From contig JALUTQ010000005.1 of NCBI GenBank assembly GCA_032718865.1, forward strand, positions 2,480,001-2,544,000: DNA of 64,000 bases. The letters run 5' to 3'. Below the pieces are notes generated by a model. It made no database searches. It saw nothing but the letters and a program-made list of their open reading frames with translations, and had not been told where the DNA came from. This DNA is from Tilletia caries. Taxonomy: Eukaryota > Basidiomycota > Exobasidiomycetes > Tilletiales > Tilletiaceae. A program made the translations under genes and the position numbers. Each line of letters begins with the position of its first letter. The stretch's first letter is position 1. Positions 43,943 to 55,230 of this stretch are shown one piece after another.

Positions 43943-45641
43943 TTGAGTCGCAACTCACAGGCGGACCAGTCTTCTTCTGCCTCCTCCTCTTCCTCCGACT
44001 CTTCTGACGACTGGACCGACACCTCTTCTTCCTCCTCAGACTCTTCCGATTCTGATTCAGACGTGGATGATTTGATTTCTCTTTCAGACAGCTCTTCAGA
44101 TTCTCTTTCTGACGTGTCGATGCGGACGCGAAGCTACGGCGCCTCCGACGACGACCTGGACGAAGACGCCGACGACCTTGACCAGTTACGGTCACTTATC
44201 AGCAAGCTGGAATCAAGGCGAGTTCTCCTGGCCAAGCGTTCCCCGGGACATAGAGCCCCTCTACCTTCTTCTTCGTCGACTTCGCTCTTCCGACAGCCCC
44301 TCCGACTGGATGTTCTTCCGCCACCTCGTACGCATGACCCCAGACGCATTCGACTCCATCGTCCAGCTCATTTCCGTCCACACAGAGTTTCAAGACAAGA
44401 ATCCCAAGCGTTTGGGCGCGTCGGTTGAGGAACAAGCTGCGGTCGTTCTCTACAGATTCGGACGGTACGGCAACGGCGGCGGCGTGGTGGATGTCGCATA
44501 TATCTGCGGTTGCGCGGAGGGCTCGGTGGTGGCGTACACTCGGCGGGTAGTATCTGCGCTATTCAGCTTCCGGACACAGGTGCTGTGCTGGGCCAGTGAG
44601 GAGGAGAAGCAGGAGGCGCGGCTCTGGGTCGCAGCTCAATCTCAGTGCGTTGAATTCAGCCGCGGATGGAGCATGGTGGACGGCAGTCTCATCCTCATTG
44701 CATTCAAACCAGGCAAGAAGGCATATCACCGCGAATACTTCGACAGGAAAGGCCAGTACTCCTTCAATCTACAGGCCATTGTACTCCCAACATCACTGCG
44801 CATCATCGACTTCGTAGCGGGATACAAGGGCGCGACTCAGGATTCCCGAGCATTCGCGGCGAGCGACGTGGTGAAACGGCCTCGACTCTATCTCAACGAG
44901 GGCGATTTCGTCTGGACCGACGGAGGCTACGGGTTTTCGGATCACACCTGTGGACCATACGACCATGCTATTGCCGCCAAGTCATCTGACTTCAGGAAAT
45001 TTAATGGGGCGGTCAGCAACGTGCGCGTCCGCAGCGAACACGCATTCGGCTACCTGAAGGGTCGTTTCCAATCCCTACGCGGGTTTCGCCTCCTCATTCG
45101 AGATTCCCAGGACCATACACTTGCCATCCGCGCCGTCGTGGCCACGATGGTAGCCCACAACTTGGCCTTGCGATGGGACGGCCGCGAAGAACGAAACGTC
45201 TTCGTGGACTTGTCCTCGGTGTCCGAGGAAGCCAGGATAGCATGGGACACGCTACAACAGCCTAACGAGAGGCAGGACCAGGTGGAATCGGACGCGTGGG
45301 GACGTCGACTGCGGTCGCAACGCGCCAAGATGGTCGAGGATCGTACAAGACAGGAGATAATGTCCCAGCACGGGCTCGATCAGGCACGTCGTCAAGGAGG
45401 ACATGCGTTGCGAGAAGAGCTTCATGTTGCGCTTTTCCGCTCTCTCAGTCTGCAGTTCATTGACACAACAGCGGCGTCGAGAATGAAGGACAAGACCTCT
45501 GCCGAACTCGAACAGCAGCTTGCGGCACAAGAAGCACGGCTCGAGCAACGACGGGCAGCGCGAGCGGAAAGGGGCGCACGAGGAGGAAGGGGTGGCATCC
45601 GCGGCCGCGGTGGTAGAGGTGGACGAGGTAGAGGAGTGTGA
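43943..45641 (+). CDS. Harbinger (DDE_Tnp_4/HARBI1) transposase
   Basis: The N-terminal part from 43943 is a Ser/Asp-rich acidic tail ending LRSLISKLESRR. The main frame from 44178 to 45641 carries the catalytic core. This is MVDGSLILIAF (first Asp), then YSFNLQAIV, FVAGYKGATQDSRAF, then FVWTDGGYGFSDHT (second Asp) and VRVRSEHAFGYLKGRF (Glu). The upstream helical domain includes WMFFRHLVRMTPDAFDSIVQ. The C-terminus is an Arg/Gly-rich tail (RGGRGGIRGRGG). The two frames would be continuous if one base of a C run near 44240 were removed, so an assembly error is likely and the gene may be intact. It converges with the Myb-like gene. Confidence 0.82.
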
Positions 45642-45830
45642 GAATAGCGCAAGCCGGAGCACGAAGACGATCATCACTACAAACTTGGGCTCTTTAAATG
45701 AAGCATTCAATTATTTATATATCTTAGACGGACTTCAAAGTTGAGAAGAGAAGACGTATGAGGCAGCAAAGATCGAGCAAAGGGAAACAAGAGTTGGGAA
45801 GGCTGTTTGGGCCATGACCGTTGTATTCCA

Positions 45831-47215
45831 TCAAGCAGCCTTGTCGTAGTTGACCTTGTCGAGCAGATTGGTGATCTTGATGAGGTTGTCTTTGATCGAG
45901 TGCGACGCCTCGGTGCTGCTGAGACAATGTTGACTGATCATGTTGGTGATGGTGTTGAGTCGCTCTTCGATGTTGCGCAAGCGACGTTCGGCACTATCAG
46001 CTTCGCGCTCGCGGAGCTGAGACTTCAACTCGAGCTTCAGCCTCTTGGTCTGCTCTCGCTCGATCGTGGCTTGGACGCGCAGCTCGCGCTGCTCCTGTAG
46101 ATGCCGTGCGTAATCGTCTAGGGCGTCGTCGACATGACCGGACCGAGCGTTAGGCCGCGGCGTTTTTCCTTCCGTCTTGGGCTTGGGGGGACCTTCACCT
46201 CTGATAGGTGTCTTCCCCGTGTCGCGCATCTTCGGAGGACTGCCGTTGCTGCTGGACGGAGTGCCTGAGCCAATCGCGTCCTTGTTCATTGGATCTCGAC
46301 TGGATTGGCCCGAACGTTGCCCTAAGGAAGGAAGGGGGCGCGCCCTAGAGGGAAGGGGAAGTGTCGTGCGAGAGGAAGAAGACAGACCGGAACCGGCAGA
46401 AGAAGCTTGACTGGAACTGATGAGCTGATCAAGGTCAGAGACACTGTTCATAGCCTCGTCTTCAAGGTCGAAGTCGAGGCTGCTTGGGCCTTGCGTGTTC
46501 CTGCGCGAGGGAGGAAGACGTGCTGTTCGCCATCGTCCATCCGATGATCGTCCGCAGCGCCGATGATGGGCGTGCCTTGAGTTGACCCGTCGTGAGAATA
46601 GATCTCGCCTGCACCTGTGACCAGTTCTTCCGGCTCCGATGAGCCACGATCCCGCATCATCTCGTGGAGATCGTCCCACCAAGGACAGCGCATCAAGAGA
46701 TCCTCGCGCGCGTTCTTGACCGGACCGTCGCGCATCTCCTCGAGAAGGAGGCCCTGGCCGGTGACGCTCATCGATCTGAGCTCGTCGTGGTATTTCTTGA
46801 TGATGCCAGTGATCTTCTGCCGAACTTGGTCTGCTGTCTTGGCCAGACCGGACGGGAAGATGGCGGAAGAGATGGCCCGTAGCATCGTAGCACCGGAAAC
46901 CTTTGACTCGCGCGGGTCCTGAACGAGGCTGTGACCGGGAAGGAAGGCGGTCTGGTATCGTAGGTTGTCCTTGATGAGCTTGACGAGTTCCGTTTCCTGA
47001 TCGAGTGTCCACGGTCGAGGGGCCTTGCGAACTTGCTGTGTGAGTGTGACCCGCGAAGATGAAGCGTCGGGCAGGTCGAAGTCTTGACTGAGCAGAGGGG
47101 ATGCTTGAGACGACTGGGATCCCTGGCTTGGCGGAACGGAAGATGAGACGAGGATGGGGGCGTGTATCGATCCTCGAGCGGGGTTCTTGCGCGCTGTGGA
47201 TGCGGAGATAGCCAT
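45831..47215 (-). CDS. Myb/SANT-like DNA-binding partner of Harbinger transposase
   Basis: The start at 47215 (MAISASTARKNPARGS) is chosen over an ATG 28 codons upstream because of the leader-like upstream sequence. The trihelix/Myb-like domain is PWTLDQETELVKLIKDNL, then VRQKITGIIKKYHDEL and CPWWDDLHEMM. After about 46480 the reading frame changes by one base, and the protein continues as DFDLEDEAMNSVSDLDQL. It ends with a Pro/Ser-rich linker and a coiled coil (AERRLRNIEERLNTITNMI). Harbinger elements need this second protein for nuclear import and end binding (family knowledge). The frame change may be an unseen short intron, a mutation or an assembly error. Confidence 0.65.
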
Positions 47216-48007
47216 CTTGAAGTCCCGTGTTTGACGAGAATGACGGGTGGATAACTGTAGATGATATGCGCAGTGGGAGATAGGAAAAAGAGAAGGCAAG
47301 AGAGTGTTGTTAGCCTAGGAATAGGAGGAAGAGATGATGAAGCGAAGGGAGGAGCGGAAAGGTAGGGGATCAGGGAGAGGGCTCCTTTGTACCCTGGCCT
47401 CCAAGTGATCTCGTCGCTCTGGACCCGGATACAAGTTGCTGGTATCTGCAGGTTACTCACCAGTCACCCTGAACATGGAGAAGCGCATCGTGACTGAAGC
47501 GCCTGCTTCGCGAAGCCTTGAAGCTCGATGCTGCGGAACGAAACAGGCAAGGAGGTGAGCGAAGAGGGTTGCGAATTGCGATGAGACGTGAGCAACGAGA
47601 CGTGGGCGACCTCCGACGAAACTCACGAGAGCAACTGGCGAGCAAGGAGGTAAGCGGAGAGGGTTGCCATGAGAGAGACGTGAACGACGAGAGCGAGCAA
47701 GGAGGTGAATAGGGAGGGTCGAGATGGGATGTGGGCGACGCTGCGGACTGGAGCAATCAAGGAGGCAATCGAGGAGGGTCGCATGAGTCGTGAGCAGGGA
47801 GAAGAAGCGGCTGTGCGCGAGCACTTCGGATTTTACTGTATCGACACAAATACCGCTCTTGAGCACTTCGAGGAGTGAAAAGCGAATTGTAAAGTGCTGC
47901 ATTAAGTAACGGTCGCTCAATCGCCTAATCGCCGTATCGTACTGCAGCATTCACGTTAACGGTAGAGTACTATACTCGCACCCAGGCATCTGACGAAACC
48001 CCTTGTT

Positions 48008-48539
48008 GAGAATTCGAGTCTAAGATATCCATACCAAGCATTAGGCAACATCAGTGAGTGATCAGTCATCTAGGCATGCAGGTTTCTTGCTACCTTTCAT
48101 TTCCCGTTCATATTCTGATTTCTATAAACCCATGGCCTCCAAAAGTCTGGGGAACACTCTGGCTCAAAAGCCAGGCCGGTGGGATCATGTAAGTTGTGTA
48201 TAGCGCCTTATGCTGAAGACGATATCCGAAATTGCTCAGCGTCCAGCCGTAGATATGGTGTAGACTACAGTGCACACGGTGAGTTGTCAGTTGGCGCAAG
48301 TCACATATCCACTACCCTGTCACAACTCACAACTCATTTGTCTCTCTCCTTATTTGCCAGCCTTGTCACAGCTCGCCCGGACGTACACAAACATATATAA
48401 AGAGGGTGGCAAGCCCCTCTCCGTCCTTCTTTTCCCCTCCCCCCTCCCCCCTCCCCCGTCACCCAAGCTCAAGTTCATCTTCCTTCTCGACTGTGCAGAC
48501 CCAACAACCCCCCTTTTCTTTCACACAAGTCCCACCAAC
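48008..48539. promoter_or_regulatory. Leader and promoter of the secreted-protein gene
   Basis: TATATAAA at 48394-48401 lies about 140 bp upstream of the ATG, followed by a long C/T-rich stretch typical of strong fungal promoters. No other gene is seen. Confidence 0.5.
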
Positions 48540-49369
48540 ATGGTCCGCCTCCTCACGCTCACCACCATCTTCCTCTCTTCGCTGGCTGCGTTCACGATGG
48601 CCGACACGAATGCCGACCTGGCCGCTCCGCCGAAGCCCGACGATCTATTCACACTTGTCAAGTCGGCACAGGCCGTTTATCGGGGTTTCATTGCCCTGTA
48701 TGATGTGTTCGATCAGCCGAAAGAAGGCATCAAAACAGCTGCTTTCTACCACACTGCTTACAAGGCCGTCATGACCATCGACCAACACTTCAGTCGCAGC
48801 CAGATGGCGTCCGAGTACGTACATGTACCCCTTTCGTCCTGCTTGTAGGAGACAACATCAACTGACGGTTCTTCCCCCACCCCCCCCCCCTTTCTTCTCT
48901 CGGCGATCTTAAGGTTGACCAAAGATCCGGACTTTATCCATTTCGGAAACTATGCCGATCTGGGCGCACTTCGTAACGTGTATAATCGGACGTACGGAGT
49001 TGATGGAAACGCGCAGAAAGCCTGCCAGAAGCTTTCGGAGGCAGCCCCCAGAGCTCAAGGTCAGTCTGATCCTCCTCTGTTCACGTACCATCGCCTTTTT
49101 GTTCCTTCTCTGAATCACTGTTTCTACCACAGGCCTTCGAGAAGGACGACCAGGCCAGGGCGGATGCCGATCGAATTGTTAAGCCGGGCGCTCGTATTGC
49201 CGATGCCATCGAAATGCTCATGCAGGATCATGGTGAGTTGGTGTACGACATGGCCAAATCTGGGAACCCCGGCATCGCCAGCATGATACATTGGGGAACC
49301 CCGACGCTTCTTGATACCTACAACAGCCTTGACTCCGGACGTACTCGCAAAATATCAAGGGGTTGTTAG
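48540..49369 (+). CDS. Secreted protein of unknown function
   Basis: The start at 48540 gives a good signal peptide (MVRLLTLTTIFLSSLAAFTMA). Exons are 48540-48814 and 48914-49059, plus a third from about 49133 to 49369. The mature part is mostly helical and includes LFTLVKSAQAVYRGFIALYD, FIHFGNYADLGALRNVY and ADADRIVKPGARIADAIEML, ending SRGC. The donor at 49060 and the acceptor at 49132 differ in phase by one base; a homopolymer error in the C run near 49045 would explain it. No family recognised. An extracellular or cell-wall role is the only inference. Confidence 0.55.
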
Positions 49370-49863
49370 CCTTGATCGTGCTCCCGACGTACCCCGCTCT
49401 GTCTGGCGGTCGAACTCGCTCCTCCAAACAGCACTGCGACGGCCTTGATACCTGTCAACTTACCAGCTCCCTCTTTCAGATCCACTCCCGCCTCCTGTTC
49501 TCCAGTGACTACGATTGTAACGCTTTTTGCGTATTGATTCTCCAGCATGCTTGATCAATGCATCGCGCCGCTTCATGTTCTGCGTTCCGGAGCGTGCCTT
49601 CACGCTGAAGATCATCACACAGCCTCGCAGATGTTACCGAGACGACGTGATTTGATGCAGAGCGGCAAGCTGTCAGGCTGTGTGTCTTTTGTCGGGCTCG
49701 AAAAAACGTTGAAATTCGATGAGTTACAGCTTCGACGCGTTCGATCCCGTTGTCCTCCTCGCCTCCTCGCATACACAGGAAACACTGCCTTCACCGACAC
49801 CACCACCACCACAGTGCAATTTCCCAGCGCGCACCACAGCCTTTCTCTTCAACAATCTCATCA
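49370..49863. other. Intergenic region, no supported gene
   Basis: Short frames only; a CACCACCACCAC run near 49800 precedes the next gene. Confidence 0.45.
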
Positions 49864-51297
49864 TGAGCTTCACTCAGACATCCGACAGTGCAAGCCAACC
49901 CACGCGAGCCCAAGACCAATTTGACCTCGTCCGACGTCTGGGCGGTGAGTTTGTCTCCTGCCCAAAGTTGCGATCACAATCTATGACCTACGCTCTGGAC
50001 GGACTGCGGACTGAGAGCTGATCTTATTATACTGTGCAGATATCGTGCTGAAGAAGCAGGTGGCCAAGCGGAAGGAGATCTCGGTGCAGGTCGAAGCCGT
50101 GAGTCACCCATGGACCGCATGTATGCGCTCTTCGCAGCAGCTGACGATGTTAATTATGCCTCTACACTCCTTCCATTATTGCGCAGCTCTCAGCAAAGCT
50201 GGCATCTGATACGAACACGCTCTGTCTGGAAGCGAAGCAGCAAGCGTACGTATTTGCCTTCCTGCACCTCGTTACAAAGTCGATGTTGACTCTGACCCTT
50301 TTACATGCCTTTGGTACGTGGTCAGCGATGACCTGCGATCCAATCACATACAGAAGATACAGGCACTGAAGGATAGTCTCGCGACCCAGCTTGACCGGCT
50401 CTTGGACTGTCTTGAGACAATCCAGGTGCGTCTTTGATGTCTAGCAGCTAGATCGCGCTTGAATGCTGACCGACTCGCCCGCTTGCAGGACAACTCGGCC
50501 ACGGCGGAGGCCACAATCTTGGCTAGTGGAGGTGCTGGGTGTGTTGCTGCTGCAGCATCGGCGGAAGTGATCAATCTTGACATGGACGAGCTGGTAGGAC
50601 GTGCGGAGACTCTGACCCAAGGTGAGCTCCTCCTCTTTTATGTTGCTCTTCGAGGGCACGCGAAGGCAAATAGATAAATTCTTCTGCTGACTCCGATGCC
50701 CGCCTTTCCCTTGTGCGATTCACCACGCACGAACAAACATCAGCCAATGCAAAGATGCTTCGAGAGAGCGGCCGCTCGTATCACGATTTCGAGGACGCCT
50801 GACTTTCCGTCCCGTCCTGCGCATACATCGGCGCCTTGTGACGGTCTTGTCCGCCACTCTCTCGAGAGCTGGACAGCGGCCCACGTGCATATACAACGTT
50901 ATTTGTACGATCGGCAGCTGGTACGCAATTCATCACGTTGCCAACTATCAGCTCGTATATATGTATAAGCAGAAACTGAGAGCATCAAGCTCGTACTTCG
51001 AGCGATGACCGCGCTCACTGAGGAATGGTTCACTCCTCCAATCGCTGAGCCTTTCTTCAACTTCTCTCATCTGCTGGCTTTGCTTTCTTCACGCTCTTGT
51101 TCCATCACATTCCGTGCAACGTGGTTTTTCTTCAGGGAGGGAAAACCAATCAAACGTTCGCGAGCTCGCAGCTGGATTTCGATGCTGTACAGCAACGCTG
51201 CAGGGAAGAAAACGTTCGAGCGCCTACCATCTGCTCCAGCCGCTCCATCGGCTTGATCGATGCCAAATATCGACAGAGATTGAAGACTCTGAGATAG
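49864..51297 (+). CDS. Small multi-exon coiled-coil protein, unknown
   Basis: Exons with clean GT-AG borders and matching phase are 49864-49944, 50040-50098, 50187-50245, 50326-50425 and 50489-50621. They read MSFTQTSDSASQPTRAQDQ, DIVLKKQVAKRKEISVQVEA, LSAKLASDTNTLCLEAKQQ, KIQALKDSLATQLDRLLDCL and VINLDMDELVGRAETLTQ, a heptad-rich coiled coil. Later exons are less certain; a last exon about 51136-51297 (TNQTFASSQLDFDAVQQRC to RLKTLR) is plausible. No known family. The high intron density, about one per 60 nt of coding sequence, is notable. Confidence 0.45.
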
Positions 51298-53963
51298 CTA
51301 AACCAAACTGTTCAATCTCTATTCTCCGTGCGTGGTGCTTGAAGAGGAGTCACGCCGCCCGAGGATAGAATGCAAGTCGTTACAGATCATCACATACTAC
51401 TTCACAAACCCTTTGGCTAACGAGAAGTCGCAGTCCTGGGCTGTCGAGAATCTGAACTGCGCGGATCGATCCGGCCGCAACCGTATCTCGAGCGCGAGAC
51501 CGGGCGGAAGGCACTTCCTCTACAAAGTCGTCGTACCGCTATCCCTTCGGTCGTCGCATTAACATTGGTATGGTCTCCGTTGAGCTGAGAGAAGGAAAGA
51601 CAGTCTGGACATGCTCATCTGGTACGGGGTCCACTTTACTGGACGGGAAAGCTACCAATTCAGGCCGCAGAGGCTGGATTCTTCGATGATGCCTTTCCGA
51701 CAGCGGATAACGAGTCCAAAGATGCCGTGGACAAAGGCGGCTGAGGTTGGTAGCAAATCAGCCAAATGTGGATCGTCCTGGAACGTTTGCATCTTCGTCT
51801 GCAAGGCTTGAGGCGTCCTAATGTGGGACTGTGCGACGGGGACATGAATGCTTTCTGTGAAATCTGGCGTCTGACTGAACTGGAAATCCTACGATCGGAT
51901 CTCTTTGTATAGCTCTCCTGAAAGATCGAATCGTTCTCGGATGGAGCATGTCATGGTGATAGGCCCAATATGAGCTGAGACTGCAGGCCGATCCGGAGAT
52001 CTTGCGCTCGCTCGTGTTTGGTTGGTCTAGGCGGACTGTAAGTTGGAGGAAGCAGTCAGGGCGAGGTTGGAGGAATGGTAGGTGCGGACGCAGATGACAG
52101 AACGGTGCCGGAATTCGATCGGGTCGGAACTTGAGGAAAAGTATGGAATCCATGGCGCGAGCGACGAGGTCGAATTAGAAGTCCTTGTGGACGTTTATCG
52201 AGCACTTGTGATCTCGAGATCCTGTGTGGGCGAGAGCATTAAGCACACAGAGACACCAAATAAATGTAAGTAAAGCTGAACAGGAGACTCAGGTGAAAGA
52301 CGGCACCCTCCTTATCCCTCCTCCTCACCACGAGGATGCTCAACCTAGCTATTCTGCGAATGTTGAGTTCTTTCTATAAGGGTTGTGGTTCCGGCCGACG
52401 CAACGCAGTGTCTGTTGCGGTAGATCAATCATAGCGGTTCTGCTTGGATCTGGTGGGCCATCTTGCCTCGACGATGATGACGATGCGGAAGAGTGCAGCA
52501 GCTCGAAAGAGTTGATATTCAAGCGCGATATTGGAGGTGGGAGAGGACGAGTCGATAGAGGTAAGCCTGTGAGGAAGGAAGGGACAGGTCAGCCACTCAG
52601 CTGCCTCAGATCATCCAGTGGAAACAGAAGTCTGTTAATCTCAGCTCGGATTGAGCTGGAATTTCCAGTTGTAGATGTTCGTTTTGAACCAAGGGAGCGC
52701 GAAATTTGGAGATGGGTTGTTGTGGAAGTGGCCAAGAACGTAACGTCACGTCAACGGAAGAGCATCAAGACGACAAGAGGGCGGGACGCAATGAAATGCA
52801 GATGCCTTCCAGCCACAGACGAAGGCTCATCTTTACAGAAGAGAAACGTTACTGGAACCATATCACCCAAGCGTCGCCATCGCAAATTCTTCAGCTCTCC
52901 GTCGCACCTACGAAGCACGGACGAAGGACGACAAGTGCCGACATATCGGTCCCTTCAACGCCAATCACTCATCGATCGTGACTATTCATTGCTGGGGTTC
53001 ATCCGCGGTACATGCCTTCTAGAAGAGAGACTGCGGGCCTGGACAAAGGATCACACACGAGAAGGAAGATTGGCTCTGGCTTTCTCAGGAAATACGTAGT
53101 GCTTTCCCAGACAACGGCTTTGATCTCTGTTTGCGCTGACTTTCGTTCATCACTTTTTGTCAGCAGGAAGTATGACTGCCCAAGCCTTCCTAACATGCTC
53201 ACTGTCATCAACTTACAGTGCTAGTTTACTCCTTCTCACCCTTTGACCTTACTCCTACCCTCAGCTCCACTCTCAATGCGCAGGTGCCATCATATTCTTC
53301 GCTCTCGGATCGTCCGTCGCCGATGGTCACCCTAGGCTCGGGGCTTAGATAGGCCACAATGAACAGCAATGTATGCCACTATGTACGTGAACTCAAGCTT
53401 TTAATTTCTGCGCGCAGGCGATCATGACTCTTTCCTGCCAGCCGTTTTTCCATCTGTGAGTGTCTGCCAAGTCCTTCCTGGTTGAAGCGATGACAATTGA
53501 GCAGAGCTTTCACTCGCCACCTTTCCCAGTGATATAGGAACGCCATCCTCTCCTACCAGAGGCTTCCCCGACGATGTCATCTTGAACTTTCTCAGCGGCG
53601 GAACGCTCGGTGGTGAACGATGCAGTATACGCAGTGTTACATCCGAGCCAGATCGAATCAGCAGTCGACTGTGCTGACACGAATCACGATTGCACGGAGG
53701 AAGAGGAGGAACTTGCTCTTGAACACGATTGGGCGATGGACACGGACATGGTGCCGCCGAGCGTCTGGAAGAACATCACAATGACCGAGCCGAGCTTGAT
53801 ATCTTCGGGAGCGAGAGTAATTGAGGCGGCGATGAATGGAAGCACTATAACTATAGTCATAATCAAGTCAGGATCACTAGATGTGCAGAACAAGGAGTGG
53901 AGTCAAGTTAGTTCAAGGACACTCACTCCATGCCACACCAGGTCCAATACCCGCGAGTAGCTG
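51298..53963. other. Subtelomeric stretch without recognisable genes
   Basis: Open frames such as 52383-53099 (plus) and 53610-53960 (plus) have no recognisable domain, signal peptide or repeat, and I do not call them genes. The right border is the telomeric tract. Confidence 0.5.
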
Positions 53964-54031
53964 TTAGGGGGTTAGGGTTAGGGGGGTTAGGGGTTAGGGT
54001 TAGGGTTAGGGTTAGGGTTAGGGTTAGGGTT
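53964..54031 (+). repeat. Telomeric TTAGGG tract
   Basis: About ten TTAGGG units, the first three with extra G residues. The G-rich strand reads left to right, so the chromosome end lies, or lay, to the right. The tract joins directly to the 3' end of the first Penelope-like element. Confidence 0.95.
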
Positions 54032-54091
54032 AAAGTAAGAAGTGAAGTGACAACTTGAGGGAGACTTGAAGAGGAGTCGAGGATGGCGAGT

Positions 54092-54154
54092 AAGACGTGG
54101 CTACAGGTGCGCTTACTGTTTCGTCCTCAAACTGGACTCTTCAGGCGTCGTCTT
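54092..54154 (-). ncRNA. Hammerhead ribozyme, PLE copy 1
   Basis: Minus-strand core CTGAAGA (54144-54138), stem II GTCC/GGAC with a 7-nt loop, GAAA (54122-54119), stem III with four pairs including the A-U next to the cleavage site and a 9-nt loop, then UA with predicted cleavage between 54102 and 54101. Stem I has 2 + 6 pairs (54154-54145 with 54101-54092) around a two-by-two internal loop. All conserved core positions of a type I hammerhead are met. Short stem III is usual in Penelope-like elements. Confidence 0.85.
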
Positions 54155-55069
54155 TATACCTTTTTGGATCCCCTACGGGGACTTCTCTGATTTCTGTTGG
54201 GCATCCCTGTCAAGGTGCGCTTTCTACGGGGTTCTACGATGTTCCGAAGACGCATCGCGCCCCAGAAAACTAAGTGAACTTGTCCCAACAGAAGAAAAAA
54301 AGAAGGGTAACAAATTTGGGGGAGTCCCTCAAATTACGATGTGGCGTTGTGGCTTTGGGGTGGTGCCCCAAATTAAGTGCCCTCGGCCTTTGGATCGAAG
54401 TACCCTTTTTCTCAGAATGATCCGTATGACCTTTCATCTCGGTGTCAGCCGATGGGTCCTAGCTCCCTTTTTCAGGGGGGGGGTTCTCATTCGAGTACTG
54501 ACGTGGCAGTGCTGGGTCTTAATCAGGAGACCGACGGATAGCCGATTACCACAGCCAAATTTGGGGGGGGGTGTGGGGACCTCAACCAAATTGGGGGGGT
54601 CTTTTTCGGGGCTAAGTCGGTGATCTGTCATAAGTCTCAGGTAGCCGAGATGTGGGGATATAGGTCTCAGAGAGGTTTGTTTCTTCTTTTTTTGTCTTTC
54701 TGTCTATGTCGATGGTCCCATATAGGATGGCGTCATCGTTCATTCTCCATTTGTAACTCTAAGTCATAAATGGATTCACAGAAAGTACAAATCAGATTGT
54801 GTATGGCTTTCTAGTTACTAACCGGTGATCGCTCTTAGAACTGTCTTTGTACTAGACTAGTTAATCGAGACGATACTTCTCTATGTATAAGGTGCTGGAA
54901 CCTTATACTAGCCATCGGTGTTCTACTTTTTGAAAAATGTCAATTTTTTTGGCATTACTAGGCCTAAGCCGTTCCCTAAATAGGATATACCCGTCTGACC
55001 GACCCACTAAGGGGACTGCGGGAAAATAATGCCAAAAAATCGTCGAAAAATCGGCGAAAAAAAATTGAC

Positions 55070-55141
55070 GACCATACGCGGATTCGAACAAGGGACTTGG
55101 AGTGATACAGGAATCAAACTTCCTACCACTGGTCCATAGTC
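55070..55141 (-). other. tRNA-like block, PLE copy 1
   Basis: 72 nt with a 7-pair acceptor-like stem (two G-U), an A-box-like TGGACCAGTGG, a B-box-like GTTCGAATCC and an eight-T run six bases downstream, as in a Pol III gene. The T stem is poor and the anticodon loop does not close cleanly, so it is probably not a functional tRNA. Confidence 0.45.
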
Positions 55142-55230
55142 CCCGCCGAATTTGTTAAACTACTTACCCTCAAGCACTCATATACTACATTCCTACTAAG
55201 TTTATAGTATCCATATGGTACTTTCTTAAG

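Larger units (their letters stand above)
43609..48007. mobile_element. PIF/Harbinger-type DNA transposon
   Basis: Contains a HARBI1-type nuclease (plus) and a Myb/SANT-like partner (minus), the two proteins typical of the superfamily. Possible inverted ends are AACAGGGGGTTTC at 43609 and, inverted, AACAAGGGGTTTC ending at 48007. A 3-bp target duplication was not established. Subterminal repeats with the core GAGCAAGGAGG occur at about 47545-47770. Confidence 0.65.

Noticed and set aside
52383..53099. 238-codon open frame as a subtelomeric gene
   Set aside because: No recognisable domain, signal, intron pattern or repeat; composition does not resemble neighbouring genes.
53964..54031. Interstitial telomere repeat from a chromosome fusion
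   Set aside because: Only one strand orientation is present and the sequence beyond is entirely PLE array, which fits attachment to an end better than a head-to-head fusion.
54066..54623. Plus-strand open frame over the PLE 3' region, repeated at 58305
   Set aside because: Overlaps the ribozyme antisense and breaks at different G runs in each copy; no domain.
55070..55141. Functional tRNA gene
   Set aside because: The T stem has two mismatches, the anticodon stem closes a 6-nt loop and the D arm is weak; kept only as tRNA-like.
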